Shown here: positions 52,257-64,000 of the stretch, one piece after another
Layout of the letters: the number at the start of each line of letters is the position of its first letter
Position numbering within the stretch: the stretch's first letter is position 1
Assembly (NCBI GenBank): GCA_039000515.1
Contig: JBCFYV010000001.1
Coordinates: 18,329,928-18,393,927 of the forward strand
Source of the DNA: Timema cristinae
Taxonomy: Eukaryota > Arthropoda > Insecta > Phasmatodea > Timematidae
Direction: 5' to 3'
DNA length: 64,000 nucleotides
Program-made: the position numbers and the translations under genes
Notes under the pieces: generated by a model
Database searches by the model: none
Told to the model about the DNA's origin: nothing
Seen by the model: the letters and a program-made list of their open reading frames with translations, nothing else

Positions 52257-53724
52257 AATGACGTAATCAAATTCCTCCAAGTGGTGATATCTTTCTATTC
52301 TCTTTTCATTGTGTAGGCCTACACCTACTCACATATATGACCACGACATTAGATTTCCCTCCCAATGACAAACGTGAATCGAATGCAAAGTATGTATGTG
52401 CGTGTGTCAGTATGTGTGGAAGAAGAAATAAAAAAAAGAAGAGAGATTCTGTCGTAGAACTGGGGAAAGAAGGGGGAAACACAGATGAAAGAGAAGCCGG
52501 TGCCTGCAGTAATTATTTCCAAATTGTAAAATTCGATCATGCGTGAGAACACGTGTGTGACAAGGGAAAAGAGAGACCAAATGGGGATTTTGGTGTTGTA
52601 GGGAGTCCAAAGAGGTATGGAGGGGTGTTTAAAAAGAGGGGGAGTTGTAGATAGAAATATTTTCCGTCTCGCGGTGACTGTACCACCACACAGGATTGTA
52701 GGAGGGGGTATTAAGGGAGGTGGAATGACGTGATTAAAATGTTTGTTGATGCATAGCCCCCCCCGCCCCTCTCTTTCCCAGATATTGAAACTTTGCCTTT
52801 CTATTAAAGAAATCAAGATAGCACCAATGTTTTTCTAAATTACAATATTATAAACATAATTCATCCATATTATTATAAAGTTTATCTCGATCAAAAATAC
52901 TGTAAACATTACTTTACGTCCAAAATTGATAATATTTTACTATTTTTTAGTATTATTTTATAATTAGTGGAGTACTTATGTTATCCACAGAAAAAACAGC
53001 TAAAGAAACCATAACTTAACGTATTAATATTTTAATATCTCTATAAGGAAATATATATTCCCATCCATTGTTCATTTACTGTGATTGTCATTTATGTTAT
53101 TTCTTTTACATGTTTCTTTATAAGTGTCCTATTATTCGTCATGAATTTTCTTTTTCTTTCTTTTATGTTTTATGGTTATATCCTTTATGAAATTACGTTG
53201 CGTGTTTCACAGTCCCTCTTAATGAGTTCCGATAGAATGAAACCTAGGTCGGGGGATTGGGCGGTAACGATTGATTCTTTTCAAGAGGCAACCATTTGTC
53301 CATTGGCAGCAATGTGAAATGTTTTCTTTTTATTGTAAAATACATATTGTGTTCGATTCTTTTATATGTTTCTGTTCACATTTACTGTACCTTCTTTCTA
53401 ATATTATATTAAAAATATATTTAATAGCTTTTCTGTCAAAGTAAGGTCCTTCCTATGAAAATGGTATTTGACAGAATGTAGTGAAACATATAGAACACAC
53501 TTTAGCGGTGAACAAGCGAGACAAAAACAATGAATAAAAGATACACAAAAATTTCCCTCATTTGTACTTGATTTCGGACTATAGTCATGTTTACACCACT
53601 ACAGCCACTTAGAACCAATTGTTTGCCAAAAACCCGCTACCAACAATACTTCATCAACGTGTACAATAAGGCTGACGATGAATACAAACAACACCTAGTA
53701 TTATTGAAATAGTGAAGCATTCCA
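52257..53724. other. Gene-free stretch with purine-rich tract
   Basis: Purine-rich and G-clustered at 52480-52730, C-run at 52759-52770. AT-rich later, then mixed from 53440. A block at 53425-53465 (GTAAGGTCCTTCCTATGAAAA) resembles 43515-43540. No exon supported. Confidence 0.35.
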
Positions 53725-53736
53725 CGAAAGGATGAC

Positions 53737-53792
53737 TGCAGGATAGCATTCATGCTAAAGGTGGGCCTTTTGAGCATTTATTATCATATTAA
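53737..53792 (+). pseudogene. Possible Tc1/mariner transposase C-terminus
   Basis: The frame LQDSIHAKGGPFEHLLSY followed by TAA (53790-53792) resembles the RLxxCIxAxGGHFEHLL end of many mariner-type transposases. It is preceded in frame by TGA (53734-53736). Nothing upstream could be matched to a DDE core. Only 18 residues, so tentative. Confidence 0.3.
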
Positions 53793-56700
53793 GAAGCTCC
53801 TCACTACTGGCGTTCAAGAATGACTGTTGCTCGGAAACAAGGTTAAATGGGACACATGATTGACTTTATGAACTTTTATGTTGGATTTTATAACTCCCGT
53901 CTGCAGCTAAGGCGGGTCCCCCCTTATATATATATATGTGTGTGTGTGTTTATAAACTAATATAAAAAAATGGCACGAGTCTTCAACTATTATAGTATTT
54001 ATTAAGTGACTTTAAAATAATGAAACTATTAGATAATGTTAAAAATAAGTCATCTCCTCTTATATTTGCACCAATTTCCATTTTATATTCTTTTGTTTTT
54101 ATGATCACGGCTTGTGTATATTTGGTTTTCTAGTTGCGCTATTTTTTTGTATAGTTTTAATCTCTATCTTCCTCTCTTCTCTTGATTCTAAACCATTTAT
54201 GGATACATTAATATTTTGGGTTTTTTAAGATTTAGTACTTCTTGAATTAATTATGAAACGCTAACATTGACATACAATATCAAATTTTCAGGATCTACAT
54301 TGCATTAAATTTTATTTAGCTTGGCATGTACAAGTAACTTGATCAATAGCTGTCAACTTTGAAAGTTATTTCAAGAAGTATTAAAGTATACAAATACAAA
54401 CCAACATTTGTATATTATCAACATTTATAAAATAACAATAATAATATATTAAAATTTTATACATTTTGGACAACAAAATATTTTTTTATAAAAGGTACTT
54501 CAGTTCTCCAGTCGTAAGAAAACCAAGCTATACTCGCAGAGCGTCTATTTAGTTGGGATTCATATTATTTATTTTTCTATTAGTGGTTTATTATGTTATT
54601 TTACATGCATCACTTTGTGTTAGTTGAATGTTTTACAAAATATTAATCAAACAAAGGTTTAATTATTTATATTAACATATATGTCGAACCTTTCATGTCC
54701 CTAACGTAACCTTTCGCTCATTCCAGTGTGATAAGCCGCCGTGCATTGTTTTATATTCGACCCTCTGTTGTACACACATTTAGCCCTTAGCATTGCATTG
54801 TCGCATATCAAACAATTCAATTATGAAAATGGAAAAAGCTTACCCTTAACTTTGAACACAAAACCATTCTTTTTTTTTAAATATAATTATTTATATTAAT
54901 TTTATTTCATATGGCTTGTGATAGCTAATTACATTGTGGATTACAATTATTTCAAACAGAACCTGAGAACGGTTTTTTTTAACGCACCCTTCACGTTTTG
55001 AACTTTACCTTAGCACTGAGCAAATTTAATGAAAGTACCGGAAAGTCGGAAGGGGATTTGTAATTGTTCTAGACCTTATTTCTGGAAGGATATGCGGAAA
55101 TAGCCCTTGGCAAATCAAGTTCTTTTTTTTATATAGACTTCAGGGTTACCAAATTACCGTTGGTAACAAACAAAGGGGCTTTTGGGAAACAAAAGAGGGA
55201 TGTAAATGTTGAACAACATCATAGAACGTTAGGAGAGGGGAAAGAAGAAAGGGGAGGGTTTCAGTGTAAAAACAAGAATACTAAAATTTTAAAGTTAGCT
55301 TTAATATTACCAATAGTCCAAGAATTTTATATATATATAATATTAATACATTATACACAAAACTTATATATTGTTTTGTTTGTCGTGTTAACCATCCCCA
55401 AACATACATTTTTGGAACAAACTACCCTTTACCGAGTTTTTACCCTAAATACAAGTATATATTGTTATTAATAAAGTAAATACTCCCTAGATATTATTTT
55501 AAACAAAAATTAAAAGAAAACCTCTAAAAATTTAAAATAAAAAAACCCTTATAAGTAAAATACCCTTAATTTGAGGGCTTGTTTCAAAATAAATTAGGTA
55601 TCTTGAGGTATTGCCTTATAACATTGAAATATCATGGTTTACCAAAATCCATCAAGGCATATTAGATCTGTAGTCAGGGATAGACAAACAAAATATAAAA
55701 ATATCCACTTTTTTGGGTTAAGATGCAAATATTTTCACGGCTTATCATAATCATGAGGTCAATTTTGTTTATATAATTACAATATTTTCTCTTAATATGA
55801 AAAAGTAAAATTACAACAAAATTGAAAAAAAAGCTACAATAAACTATAATTTAATATATTTAATTTCCTATTGATCTGTTGTAATAACTCTTAGGCGAGA
55901 ACTACACTTGAATGCGATATCTGACTATGCCATTATTAATATTGGTCAAGATCGAATATTCGCCTTATTTTTACCCTTCCCGCACTACACAAATGTCGGA
56001 GTAGTTGCCTTTAGGTTATATCTAAAGGTGTAGAAGTGTAAACATCAAAAAGCCCTCTGTTCATAAATATTGACCCTTGAAATTATGAGTGTAAAAGTAA
56101 TACGTTAATAGGTAGGTACTGTCAGTATAAATGATAACAAACTTTTCAATACTGTAATCGTTGTTCTCAAGTTATTCTATCATTTCCTCAATCAAAGGAA
56201 TCAAATTACTTAAGTAGGGGTTTTAAACATATTTTAGGTTGCGTAATATAGCTTGTGAAAGAATTCCAAAGTTTAAATTGTTTATATAAATAAATTTATT
56301 TTAAATACCAACTAATATCTGGCCTATCTACTTCTTTATATAACTTATCACCTAATTTAGGAAGTATGTATGATAAATATATTAAAATAATTCTTCAAAA
56401 GTAAATAGTTTTATATTTTACATGTCAGGATAAAAAATATGTTAATACAATTTAATTTTAGCTAAGTTACTTTTTTTCTTACAAACTTCACACGTAATTT
56501 AAATACAATTTATTTTCAGCTTAGGCATATGAATGAAGAGAAAACATTAAGAATACAAATTAATATGCATAAAATGTATAACCAGTTAAATACCTGGTAT
56601 TGCTTCAAAGAAAACTTTATTCGTGTATATTATGTTCAAACTATGTTAACAGGAAATTTCAAAAAGTTCACCATTACTGGAATATGCTTACCTACTTTAA

Positions 56701-56885
56701 GGGGAAGTGCATTACTGTTTAAAAACCTTTGGGTGGCCCTGAATCTGAGTATGGACTGCAGGCAAATTAAGGATTGATTTTTACTTGAAAATGTTCGAGA
56801 AGCAATCTATATAGTTATACCAACATTAATACAAGTTATTATGTCTCACACCTATCAAAGAATGTCATGTAAATAAATATTATTT
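53793..56885. other. 3 kb AT-rich stretch without a gene
   Basis: Short (TA)(TG) tract at 53927-53950. No SINE, exon or repeat family recognised, though parts at 55560-55850 faintly resemble family Y. The 103-codon frame starting 55160 has no recognisable content. Confidence 0.4.
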
Positions 56886-56925
56886 TACTACCGTGTCTTA
56901 ACACCCGTTCGGGTTAAACACATAT
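56886..56925 (-). mobile_element. SINE tail fragment
   Basis: CTACCGTGTCTTAACACCCGTTCGGGTTA (split, 56888-56916) is only the shared terminal stem-loop and end signal, family A or B. Confidence 0.6.
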
Positions 56926-58489
56926 GTAAATTAGAAGGCAAATAATGTAATTGATTATGTTTTTGAATTTAACAAAACTATCATATTAAAATTAAAAAAA
57001 TATGGAAAAGAAACCAAATTTCTGAACCAGTGCATTTAAATAAAGTAAACACATCCAAACGGCCAATACAATAGATTCAACACTTATTACATTATACACA
57101 AATTTATATTGTTTAATATTAAATGCTATATTAATATATTTTAAAGCCTTTATTTAACCAAAAATTTAATAAATTAAATATAAATTAGATTTTAATGCAT
57201 TTATAGCTCACATTTTAGTTAATATGCTTTGGAAGGAAAAAAATAATATATCTACTATATTATTTTTGAGAATTAGAACAATCGGTCCTTAATAAATTTA
57301 AGTTGTATGTCCAAATTTTTAAAACCTACCTTTTCATGTTTGCTATAATATTATGACAAATAAAAAAATTAAATGTCTAATAATAATCAAATTGTGATTT
57401 ATTTTGGTTTTGTGGATATCGTTAATATTTGTCAAACAATTTTAGCTCGTAGAGGTAATTGAAAGCTTAATTAATCACTTTCTCTATGCTGCATGTTCCG
57501 CCCCTACCCCTTCTCATCCCTTTTACTCTCATCCCTTACCCCCCTCGGCCATCCAAACCCCACTCCCACCACTCAATCAGCTAACACAGCCCACTATTTA
57601 AATTGAGTTTTCGGAAGCGACTCTTTGTTGTAGCTTAGTTGAACAGACGCTATGGCACTCATTTCTACGGAGAACGAAACTTTATTGTTTATGGACCGGC
57701 GTTTCCAGTAAAATCTTCAGTAATAGATATGTTTTTTTTTATTTAAAGGGGGAAGAAATAACTTTAATAGCAAAATCGAAATCTAATTGTAAAGTTTTCG
57801 TGTAACTTCCTTTTTAAAGAGAAACATTTTGGTTTTCTCCTCTGAATTGTTGAACTTTCTTTTAAATCAGTCTCCCTCTTTCCTCCATTTTATAGAACTT
57901 ACATAGACCCTTATATTAACTTATAATGAATGTTTTTTTATCTTACATTTTGAGTAAGGAAACTCATTATTCCAGACACAATTCAGGGAATGATTTCCCC
58001 AATTGAATTATGAATATTTTCATAATTATTTTCATGTTATATATTATTTTATATATATTTGAATTTATTGTTTTTATATATATAACAATTTAAACGTTTA
58101 ACATGTACCAAAAATAAAGCGGATCCAGATTAATATAACTAAATGAAGTGAGATAATACTAAAAAACTGCATCGTCTTTAGGCGTGAGTATAATGAGCTA
58201 AGTTATTTAACAATTTAAGTGTGAGCTAAAAAATTATTAATTATTTCCTAAGGAAGTACAAAGTTTGAAATAAAAACTTTGAATCGCAAATATATTGTTT
58301 CAGAAAAATTAATATATTTAAGTAATGTCATAAGTACACCTTAGTTTGATATAGATCAGTTGAAATTATTTAATTATAATGAAAGATAAAAAGCCAAATA
58401 TGCATTTTTCCAAAAACTTATGACGTTACAGCTTATTATAAAATCTATTATCTATTACCAAAGTTAATAGGCTGACTATTCTATGGCAT
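56926..58489. other. Mostly AT-rich; C-rich, promoter-like patch at 57480-57711
   Basis: C-rich run 57497-57590, then a TATA-like CTATTTAAAT (57592), and an ATG at 57652 opening MALISTENETLLFMDRRFQ to TAA (57709-57711). The layout is promoter-like, but the frame is only 19 codons and has no donor. The rest is AT-rich. Confidence 0.25.
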
Positions 58490-59850
58490 AATAAATAAAT
58501 AATGCGTAGCTCCGCATGGACTTTCTCACTCTATTGTTTAAAAACGGATATATTTACTCAAAACTCGTAATATTATATTGGGAAAAGAAATAATATACAC
58601 TAAGACGAGCAAAATTGCGTTATAAGTTTACTTAAGTAAAACTATTAAGATACCTGCTTTTAAAATTAAAAATTTTATTTTAAAGAATTTATGTACTCAT
58701 TTGTATATTTGTACCAATAATAAAATATCCGCAAGGGTCAACACTTTGTATTAAAATTTGGACTTCCATTAAAATTTTCTAAATTTCATTAGGTGTTACA
58801 TATATTCAAGTCATTGCGTTGCTATTGAATTACTCTTTTATTAATTTAGACCAGTAAAAAATGTACATATTGACTATTGAATCTAAAATGAATGAGAGAT
58901 TATCATTGATGTTAAACATTTTCCCTAAAAGGTTAAAAGAAAAATAACAAACTTTTTGAGTTACTTAATAATATTTAATTACTCTTTTGCATTATAGATA
59001 ATTGCGTTACAATTTAATTAGTATATCTGTACAATAAAGCTCATAAAATTGGTTATATATTTTCCAACATATTAAAAACTATTGGTTTTTTAATAAATAC
59101 TCGCATTTATAGTTGGGGGCTCCGCCTCCAAGGCCCCCGGGAATTTTCATTGCAAGTCGATGCTATCTAATGTAATTCCAGAGCCGTTATTTGATAGGTA
59201 TTACCGTTTAGCCACAAGCGATCTCCAAAGAAAGGTCTGCACCGACTTTAAAATTGCACCGCCATTTTGATTTTTTTTTTCATGGGCTAGAATTTTTTTT
59301 TTTTAACTTTTTGAAAATTTCCCGTCGGTTACAGGCTAAAATCTATAATTTTTCCAAGTTTCTAGCTCATCTGGAAGTGGGTAAACAATATCAGTTAGTG
59401 AGTCAGCCATGTGGCTTTATAGTAGTAAATAATATTTCAAATATTTATTTTTTATTTTTAATAGTATAGTACATACTACAATTTTGCAATGATAAGTTAT
59501 TTAGTATATCAAATTAGTTGCAGATATTTGGATATTTCTCCTTTTGAAAGTACCCAAAAATTATTTTCATGGAAAAATAAAAATATCAATTTTATTTATT
59601 ATCTCAATCAAGCCCTATATACGAATTTTAATCATAATTGTTAGAAATGATTTAGAGAAAAACGTTATTTTCTCTTTTCGCCCTTTAGTAAACTACTCTT
59701 AATTATAGGGTTAGGCAGACACAAACAAACGGAATTTCAAAATCTACTTTTTGGTGTGAGAGGAGGGGAGGGGGGGGGGGACGGGGGAGTCATGAGAAGT
59801 GGACATCCATTTGACGGTCACAATACTTTACCTTAAGAGTTCGAAAAGTT
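58490..59850 (-). repeat. Family Y copy, interrupted by family X
   Basis: 58500-59100 matches 33720-34300 (CGTAGCTCCGCATGGAC, GGGTCAACACTTTGTATTA). An X element lies at 59110-59438, and Y resumes (GCAATGATAAGTTATTT, CGCCCTTTAGTAAACTACTC) to a G-rich run at 59760 and GACGGTCACAATACTTT. Confidence 0.75.
59110..59438 (-). repeat. Family X repeat inserted in family Y
   Basis: Reverse copy, from GTTGGGGGCTCCGCCTCC to CATGTGGCTTTATAGTAGTA. Its GC-rich end is the inverse of the GGGGCGCAGCCCC end at 37915. Target duplication not resolved. Confidence 0.75.
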
Positions 59851-59869
59851 AAAAAATATCTATATTTGC

Positions 59870-60390
59870 GTAAGTTTGAAAATTATTGTTTTCTTTTAGA
59901 TATGTTTCATATAAAATATTTTTATTATTAATAGACGTACATATTTTCAATAAAAAGTAGTTTCATATTTCAAAGAGTCAAGGGGATATAATACAAATGA
60001 GAATTAACGCTACTGACCGGAAACCATAGTCATTTTGCTAAAATATTGAGGGTATCAAAATCGTTGGAGCCGATTTTGATCAAATTGATTTTTTCCTTTT
60101 TCGCCCTTCAGTCAACTACCTTTAATTTTGGGGTTATAGATCCAATTCCAAAAATCCTTTAGGGCAGCCCTATGAAAAATCTAGATACCAATTCTTAGCC
60201 ATATCGGTAAAATAGCTTAAGCTCTACTCCGAAGTACAGTCAGACAAATAGACAGACAGATGAAAATTCAAATCAAACCACTTTTTCAGATTTGGGAGGT
60301 CATTAAACTTCGAACTTCATCAAATTCTCGATTTAGATTTTTTTGACGATCACAAGACTTTCTCTACCTGTAAGGTAGCAAGAAATTAAG
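59870..60390 (-). repeat. Family Y copy with intact terminal hairpin
   Basis: CGCCCTTCAGTCAACTACC, GGGCAGCCCTATGAAAAAT, AGACAGACAGATG, then GACGATCACAAGACTTTCTC. The hairpin ACTTTCTCTACC-TGTAA-GGTAGCAAGAAAT is at 60357-60387 (stem split by one base). Confidence 0.8.
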
Positions 60391-61456
60391 AATGAAAACA
60401 TAAACATTTTAAACTTTTAATCTCACGCTCTAGGATCAAATATCAGCCCTTTATGTCAAAACTACCCCCAAAACAATTTTTTTCATCAATTTTTGTTTAA
60501 TATCTCATTAAATATATTTATAATAATTGGTTATTTTGTGAATTAGTTAAAGTTCAGATGAAAAAATAGACTGTGTTTAAATTTTTAAATTATATATTAA
60601 CCTCTTTATGTCAAAATAAGAATCATTTAAAACTTAGAAAATAATTTATTTGAGAATGTTGGAAAATACTATTTACCCTATGATATAGGTCACTTCTTCC
60701 TCTAAACCCAGATAGTATGTAAGGTAAAGATGGTGGCGCTTGTACGAGACGAATGAGAACTAGTGGAAGAAACGCTTGTCTTTGTAGTTATCGGCAACGT
60801 CGCTAGATCACGTCAACAAAGGTTTAGATCAACAAGCATGGTACACAATTAAGTAAACATTTCAGGCGTATAAAAACTTTTGAACAAATATTTCAATGAA
60901 AATGTTTAGGGTGGATTAGTTACAGAGATTAGGTATTTTGAGTTTTATGCTCAGTTTTTGGCATATACCTTAAGGGGATGGTGTGAATAGGTATGTATGT
61001 ATGTATGTATGTATAAATGTGTGTAAATTGATTCTAAAAAATATATTTTGTTAATCTCAACAATAATACAAAGATGAACGATATATTAAAATTATTATTT
61101 TTGGAAGATCTTAAAACCTTTTAACTATGTGGTGGTTTTATTTTAACTCACTCTTTATTCTTTGATTTTGATTTTATATGTAAAAATATTGCAAAATATT
61201 TCAATAATTTTAAATAACACAAAATTTATTTTTATGGTCTTAATATATCTTAATAAAATGGAAATTAGATAATTCCCGACTATCTTTGAGCAGAATTTCT
61301 TAAAAAGAGGTATTGCATATTAATTGTGCCATAAATTATAATCAGTCAAATATAGATTTCTACAAATTTCACCAAATGTATAAAGAATTAAATTTTATTT
61401 CCCAAATATTTCAGTATTAAATATTAATTTGAAATTTATCTCTAATTTTTTTTTAA
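60391..61456. other. Gene-free stretch
   Basis: AT-rich except 60700-60850, where AAGATGGTGGCGC (YY1-like, ~60728) and CACGTCA occur. A GTAT repeat is at 60990-61012. No exon supported. Confidence 0.35.
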
Positions 61457-61625
61457 GTGTTACGTCTCACAACCTACCTTGTATATAATTATATTAACAC
61501 TTATGAAATAGTCATGAGGAGGGTAAAATGTGTAGTAAGTTTACCCACATTTGTGCGGAAGACTGGTAGGCATTTATGATGAAACAGCTCTCGTTCGAAT
61601 GAGAGTAGCTGCCCTCTAAATTAAA
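61457..61625 (-). mobile_element. SINE-A-like, strongly diverged
   Basis: AAGTGTTACGTCTCACAACC tail, TACCCACATTTGTGCGGAAG body, CTCTCGTTCGAATGAGAG near a B-box remnant. Head lost. Confidence 0.5.
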
Positions 61626-61784
61626 CCTTACAAAGTTTTGAGTTCTTAGTGTACCAGTGGAAATGTGAGGCGGAAATAAAGGGAACGGGCGCTAAACGCC
61701 TTTGGCTGTCAAAATTTGGAAGGAATATATAAAGACGAGGCCAATACACTTCAAACTAGAAACCTTTATGTTTTATGTGGATAT

Positions 61785-62165
61785 GTAGAGAACACGAGAA
61801 AAGGGAAGTGTTTTTGCCGTTTTATTAAAATAATATTTTTTTACCAAACTAAATAAAATATTTCTTCAATAGAAACATTAAGAGTTTAATTTTCTACAGA
61901 TGGTGATATCAACAGTTGTTGAATATCTTTAAAGGATGTCCTGGAATTTAATGACAACTTTTACTCTTCTTTTAAAAAGTTTCTCATCTAATGCCGTTAT
62001 AATGATGGCAGATATTCAACAACTGTTGATATCATCACGTGAAGAAATTAAACTCTGTGTTTCTACCGGAACCATAATTTATTTATTTTGGTCACAAATA
62101 TGTTTTTCTAAAAAAAACCTACACAAAATACTACTTTTTTGCTTCCTCTATACGACCCCTTAAAA
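61785..62165 (-). repeat. Family Z palindromic repeat, most complete arms
   Basis: GGTGATATCAACAGTTGTTGAATATC (split, ~61903) and GATATTCAACAACTGTTGATATC (~62009) are inverse arms. Outer ends GTAGAGAACACGAG and inverse CTATAC. The centre AGGATGTCCTGG..AGTTTCTCATCTAATG is opposite in direction to 42085, so the element lies reversed. A forward 75-codon frame over it is a repeat artefact. Confidence 0.75.
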
Positions 62166-62354
62166 ATCAACATTTTTAACGAAACATAGCCTAATATTAT
62201 TCAGAGTAAATCAGTTATCGATTTCAATCCCTAGTATAGCCAGTGTTGTGTTCTTATTAGGAACCATGAAAAGCCTTACATACTTCACAAATGAATTTGA
62301 TAGATCTTTAACAAGCCATGCAATGGATTTCATCTTTTCGGAAAGTAGGCCTTA

Positions 62355-62762
62355 ACTCACTTGGCCTTAAATCAGATGACTTAAAATCAATTGTCCTTAT
62401 GTTAATTGGCCAAGAAATAATTTGGCATAAAATTGTTTTCACCAACTATCACTTGGTCTTAAGTCATTTATTATAAGTTAATTTGGACTAAAATGAATTT
62501 TTTAATTTAAGAAAATGTTGGGAGTTTACCTTCAAAAGTAATTTGGCCAAAAAATCAATCTAAATTTATGTCGCTCTGCCTAAAGTGTTGTTTATTTTGT
62601 CCCCGGTTATTTGTGCTAAAACTAATTTTAAAGTTATATTATAAAAATAATCAATGTGTCTAAAATCGCTTGAACTCATGTTATTTAGCCTAAAAAATAA
62701 ATGCATGGAAAGGCAGGGAGCCTAAAATAATTTAGCTTACAATTTAGGCCAAAATTATCTAG
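62355..62762. repeat. Degenerate array with ~15-bp period
   Basis: A TTGGCCTAAAATCAA-like unit recurs at 62361, 62378, 62391, 62406, 62421, 62452, 62482, 62542 and 62575, with most intervals near 15 or a multiple. Intervening units are more decayed, and the signal fades towards 62760 (TTTAGCCTAAAAAATAA, GAGCCTAAAATAATTTAGC). Confidence 0.65.
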
Positions 62763-62999
62763 GTCTACTAACGTGTACCCTTATTTTATTGTACATACAA
62801 ACGCTATTGTTAAAACTATAAAGGAATATTAGAGTATTTAGTGCACTATTTATGTAAATATTCATTGTGATCTTTTACTAATGTATCATAAAACTTAAGT
62901 ATAATAGCTGTTAACATAATTTACTGTATTCTATAAAATTAAAATAAATGATACAGTGCACCATACGGACTTACTTTCCCTTTAATAAAAAAATATATA

Positions 63000-63780
63000 T
63001 ATTATTTTTTTTAAATTCTAAGGATTTGTGAAACGCAAAATTATGCACAGTTGCAAAAACACTCCACCAAAGAACAAAGATGAAATATTATACAATATGA
63101 CAGGAACATTGATTAAAGATGAGCATCACTGTCCACCAAAGAGTAAAGCAATCAGTTTCACAATTGAAGACTTCAATAAAAAATATTTATGTTTGCTTAT
63201 AGCTCCGAAACTATTGGTTTTATAAAAATACATTTCAAATTAAAATATGTTTGATAATACAATAACTTTTCATCGGTACGATATCTTGTATCTCAAATAG
63301 TTGCGGAGATACGATCAAAATTGTAAATTTCTGCTTATGGATAATACCCACAAAGTTATATTTATGGTAAATTTAAAATTGCCATTTTGTTTGTAGTTTA
63401 CACAATGCCTAAGACACAAAATTTAATCAAAACCATTAGAGCGAGTTTTGAGAAAATCAATTTTTACTCTTTTAACCCTTCATTAAATTACACTATATTT
63501 TAAAGTTAAATATCTAATTCCAAAAATAAATCAGAGAATCCTTCCGGAAACCATAGAAACAAAATTTTATCCCGGTTGGTAACGTGGTTTCTCCTCTATT
63601 CCAAGATACAGACAAAGAGACTGACAAACAGACGTACAAACAGACATACAGATGGCAACACAAAAACAACTTTTTCGGTTTTAGAGGATCATGAAACGTC
63701 AACATTTATCAAAATCTAGAGTGTTTTTATGACTATCACAACACGTTTCGCTCTTTGAGGTGTCTAGGGAAATTAAAAAT
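63000..63780 (-). repeat. Family Y copy
   Basis: CACCAAAGAACAAAGATG and CACCAAAGAGTAAAGC, TATTGGTTTTATAAAAATAC, GCGGAGATACGATC, AACCCTTCATTAAATTAC, a long CAGAC/ACAGAC run (63608-63655), then CATGAAACGTCAACATTTATC and TATCACAACACGTTTCGCTC. The terminal hairpin is degraded. Confidence 0.75.
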
Positions 63781-63867
63781 TACAATGATATTATGTATGT
63801 TTGTATGAAATGGGAAGAAAGGTGAAACAGAAGAGTAAGATAAGGAGAAAACAAAACACATATTAAT

Positions 63868-64000
63868 AAAGAGTGTGTTGAGCTAAACTGCTGAGAACGG
63901 GGAGATCAAGGTTCGAATATAGGTCGGGTGAACTGGGGGTGGCTTTTTCTAAATGATTTTCCACTCTACCTCCACGCAAATACGGGTTCACTTCCTCTAA
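63868..64000 (+). mobile_element. SINE-A, cut by window end
   Basis: GTGTTGAGCTAAACTGCTGAG, B box AGGTTCGAATATAGG (~63909), then TGGGGGTGGCTTTTTC and CCACGCAAATACGGGTTC up to the last base. The 3' tail is outside the window. Confidence 0.85.

Noticed and set aside
52349..52816. 155-codon reverse frame
   Set aside because: Lies over purine/pyrimidine-biased DNA where stops are rare; content has no recognisable domain and overlapping frames are equally open.
61936..62163. 75-codon forward frame
   Set aside because: Falls entirely in a family Z element and reads across its palindromic arms.

Overview
The window looks like a piece of a large, AT-rich invertebrate nuclear genome, most likely arthropod or a similar protostome. 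It carries dozens of tRNA-derived SINEs, decayed transposases of the MULE, hAT and (weakly) Tc1/mariner types, the end of a non-LTR reverse transcriptase, MITE-like palindromes and many ATT microsatellites. There are no operons, no ribosome binding sites and no dense coding. A short run of CCTAA units fits, but does not prove, an arthropod. No complete protein gene was found. The long open frames are chance frames, repeat translations or microsatellites. This is intergenic or large-intron DNA.

Layout. 0-5 kb: SINEs, a MULE transposase remnant followed by four copies of a TTGGCGCAATTCGGG motif, then a long unclassified repeat (family Y) interrupted by a SINE. 5-9 kb: the 3' end of a hAT transposon (C-terminal exon plus terminal sequence and intron acceptor), a hAT-like inverted repeat, a TATCGATA-rich repeat, and a GC-richer island with E-box and CRE. 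9-20 kb: mosaic of SINEs and repeat families V, X, Y and Z, with a second GC-richer island at 14.1-14.5 kb. 20-32 kb: SINEs, a possible promoter and first exon near 24.1 kb, a 247-bp mariner-like MITE with 101-bp arms, pyrimidine and purine tracts, and a reverse-transcriptase remnant ending in (TAA)n. 32.2-33.1 kb: a TA-flanked inverted-repeat element whose right arm has expanded into a 42-bp minisatellite. 33-50 kb: more Y, Z, X and SINE copies, a possible minus-strand terminal exon at 39.8 kb with a SINE at its acceptor, and a foldback around a tRNA-like sequence at 45.6 kb. 50-64 kb: an inverted-repeat element, Y copies, a possible promoter at 51.8 kb, long featureless AT-rich DNA, and a degenerate 15-bp-period array at 62.4 kb.

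How the parts relate. At least two abundant SINE families (here SINE-A and SINE-B) have different tRNA-like heads but the same last ~50-60 bases: an ACCCG-AA-CGGGT stem-loop, then a GTAAGACGCGGTGCTAA end and an ATT/TAA tail. That is the pattern expected when unrelated SINEs use one LINE reverse transcriptase. Several copies keep clear target-site duplications, some are 5' truncated, and some sit inside other repeats, so a relative order of insertion can be read. Family names A-E, V-Z are local labels given here, not database names. Boundaries of diverged copies are approximate, judged by eye against the better copies.
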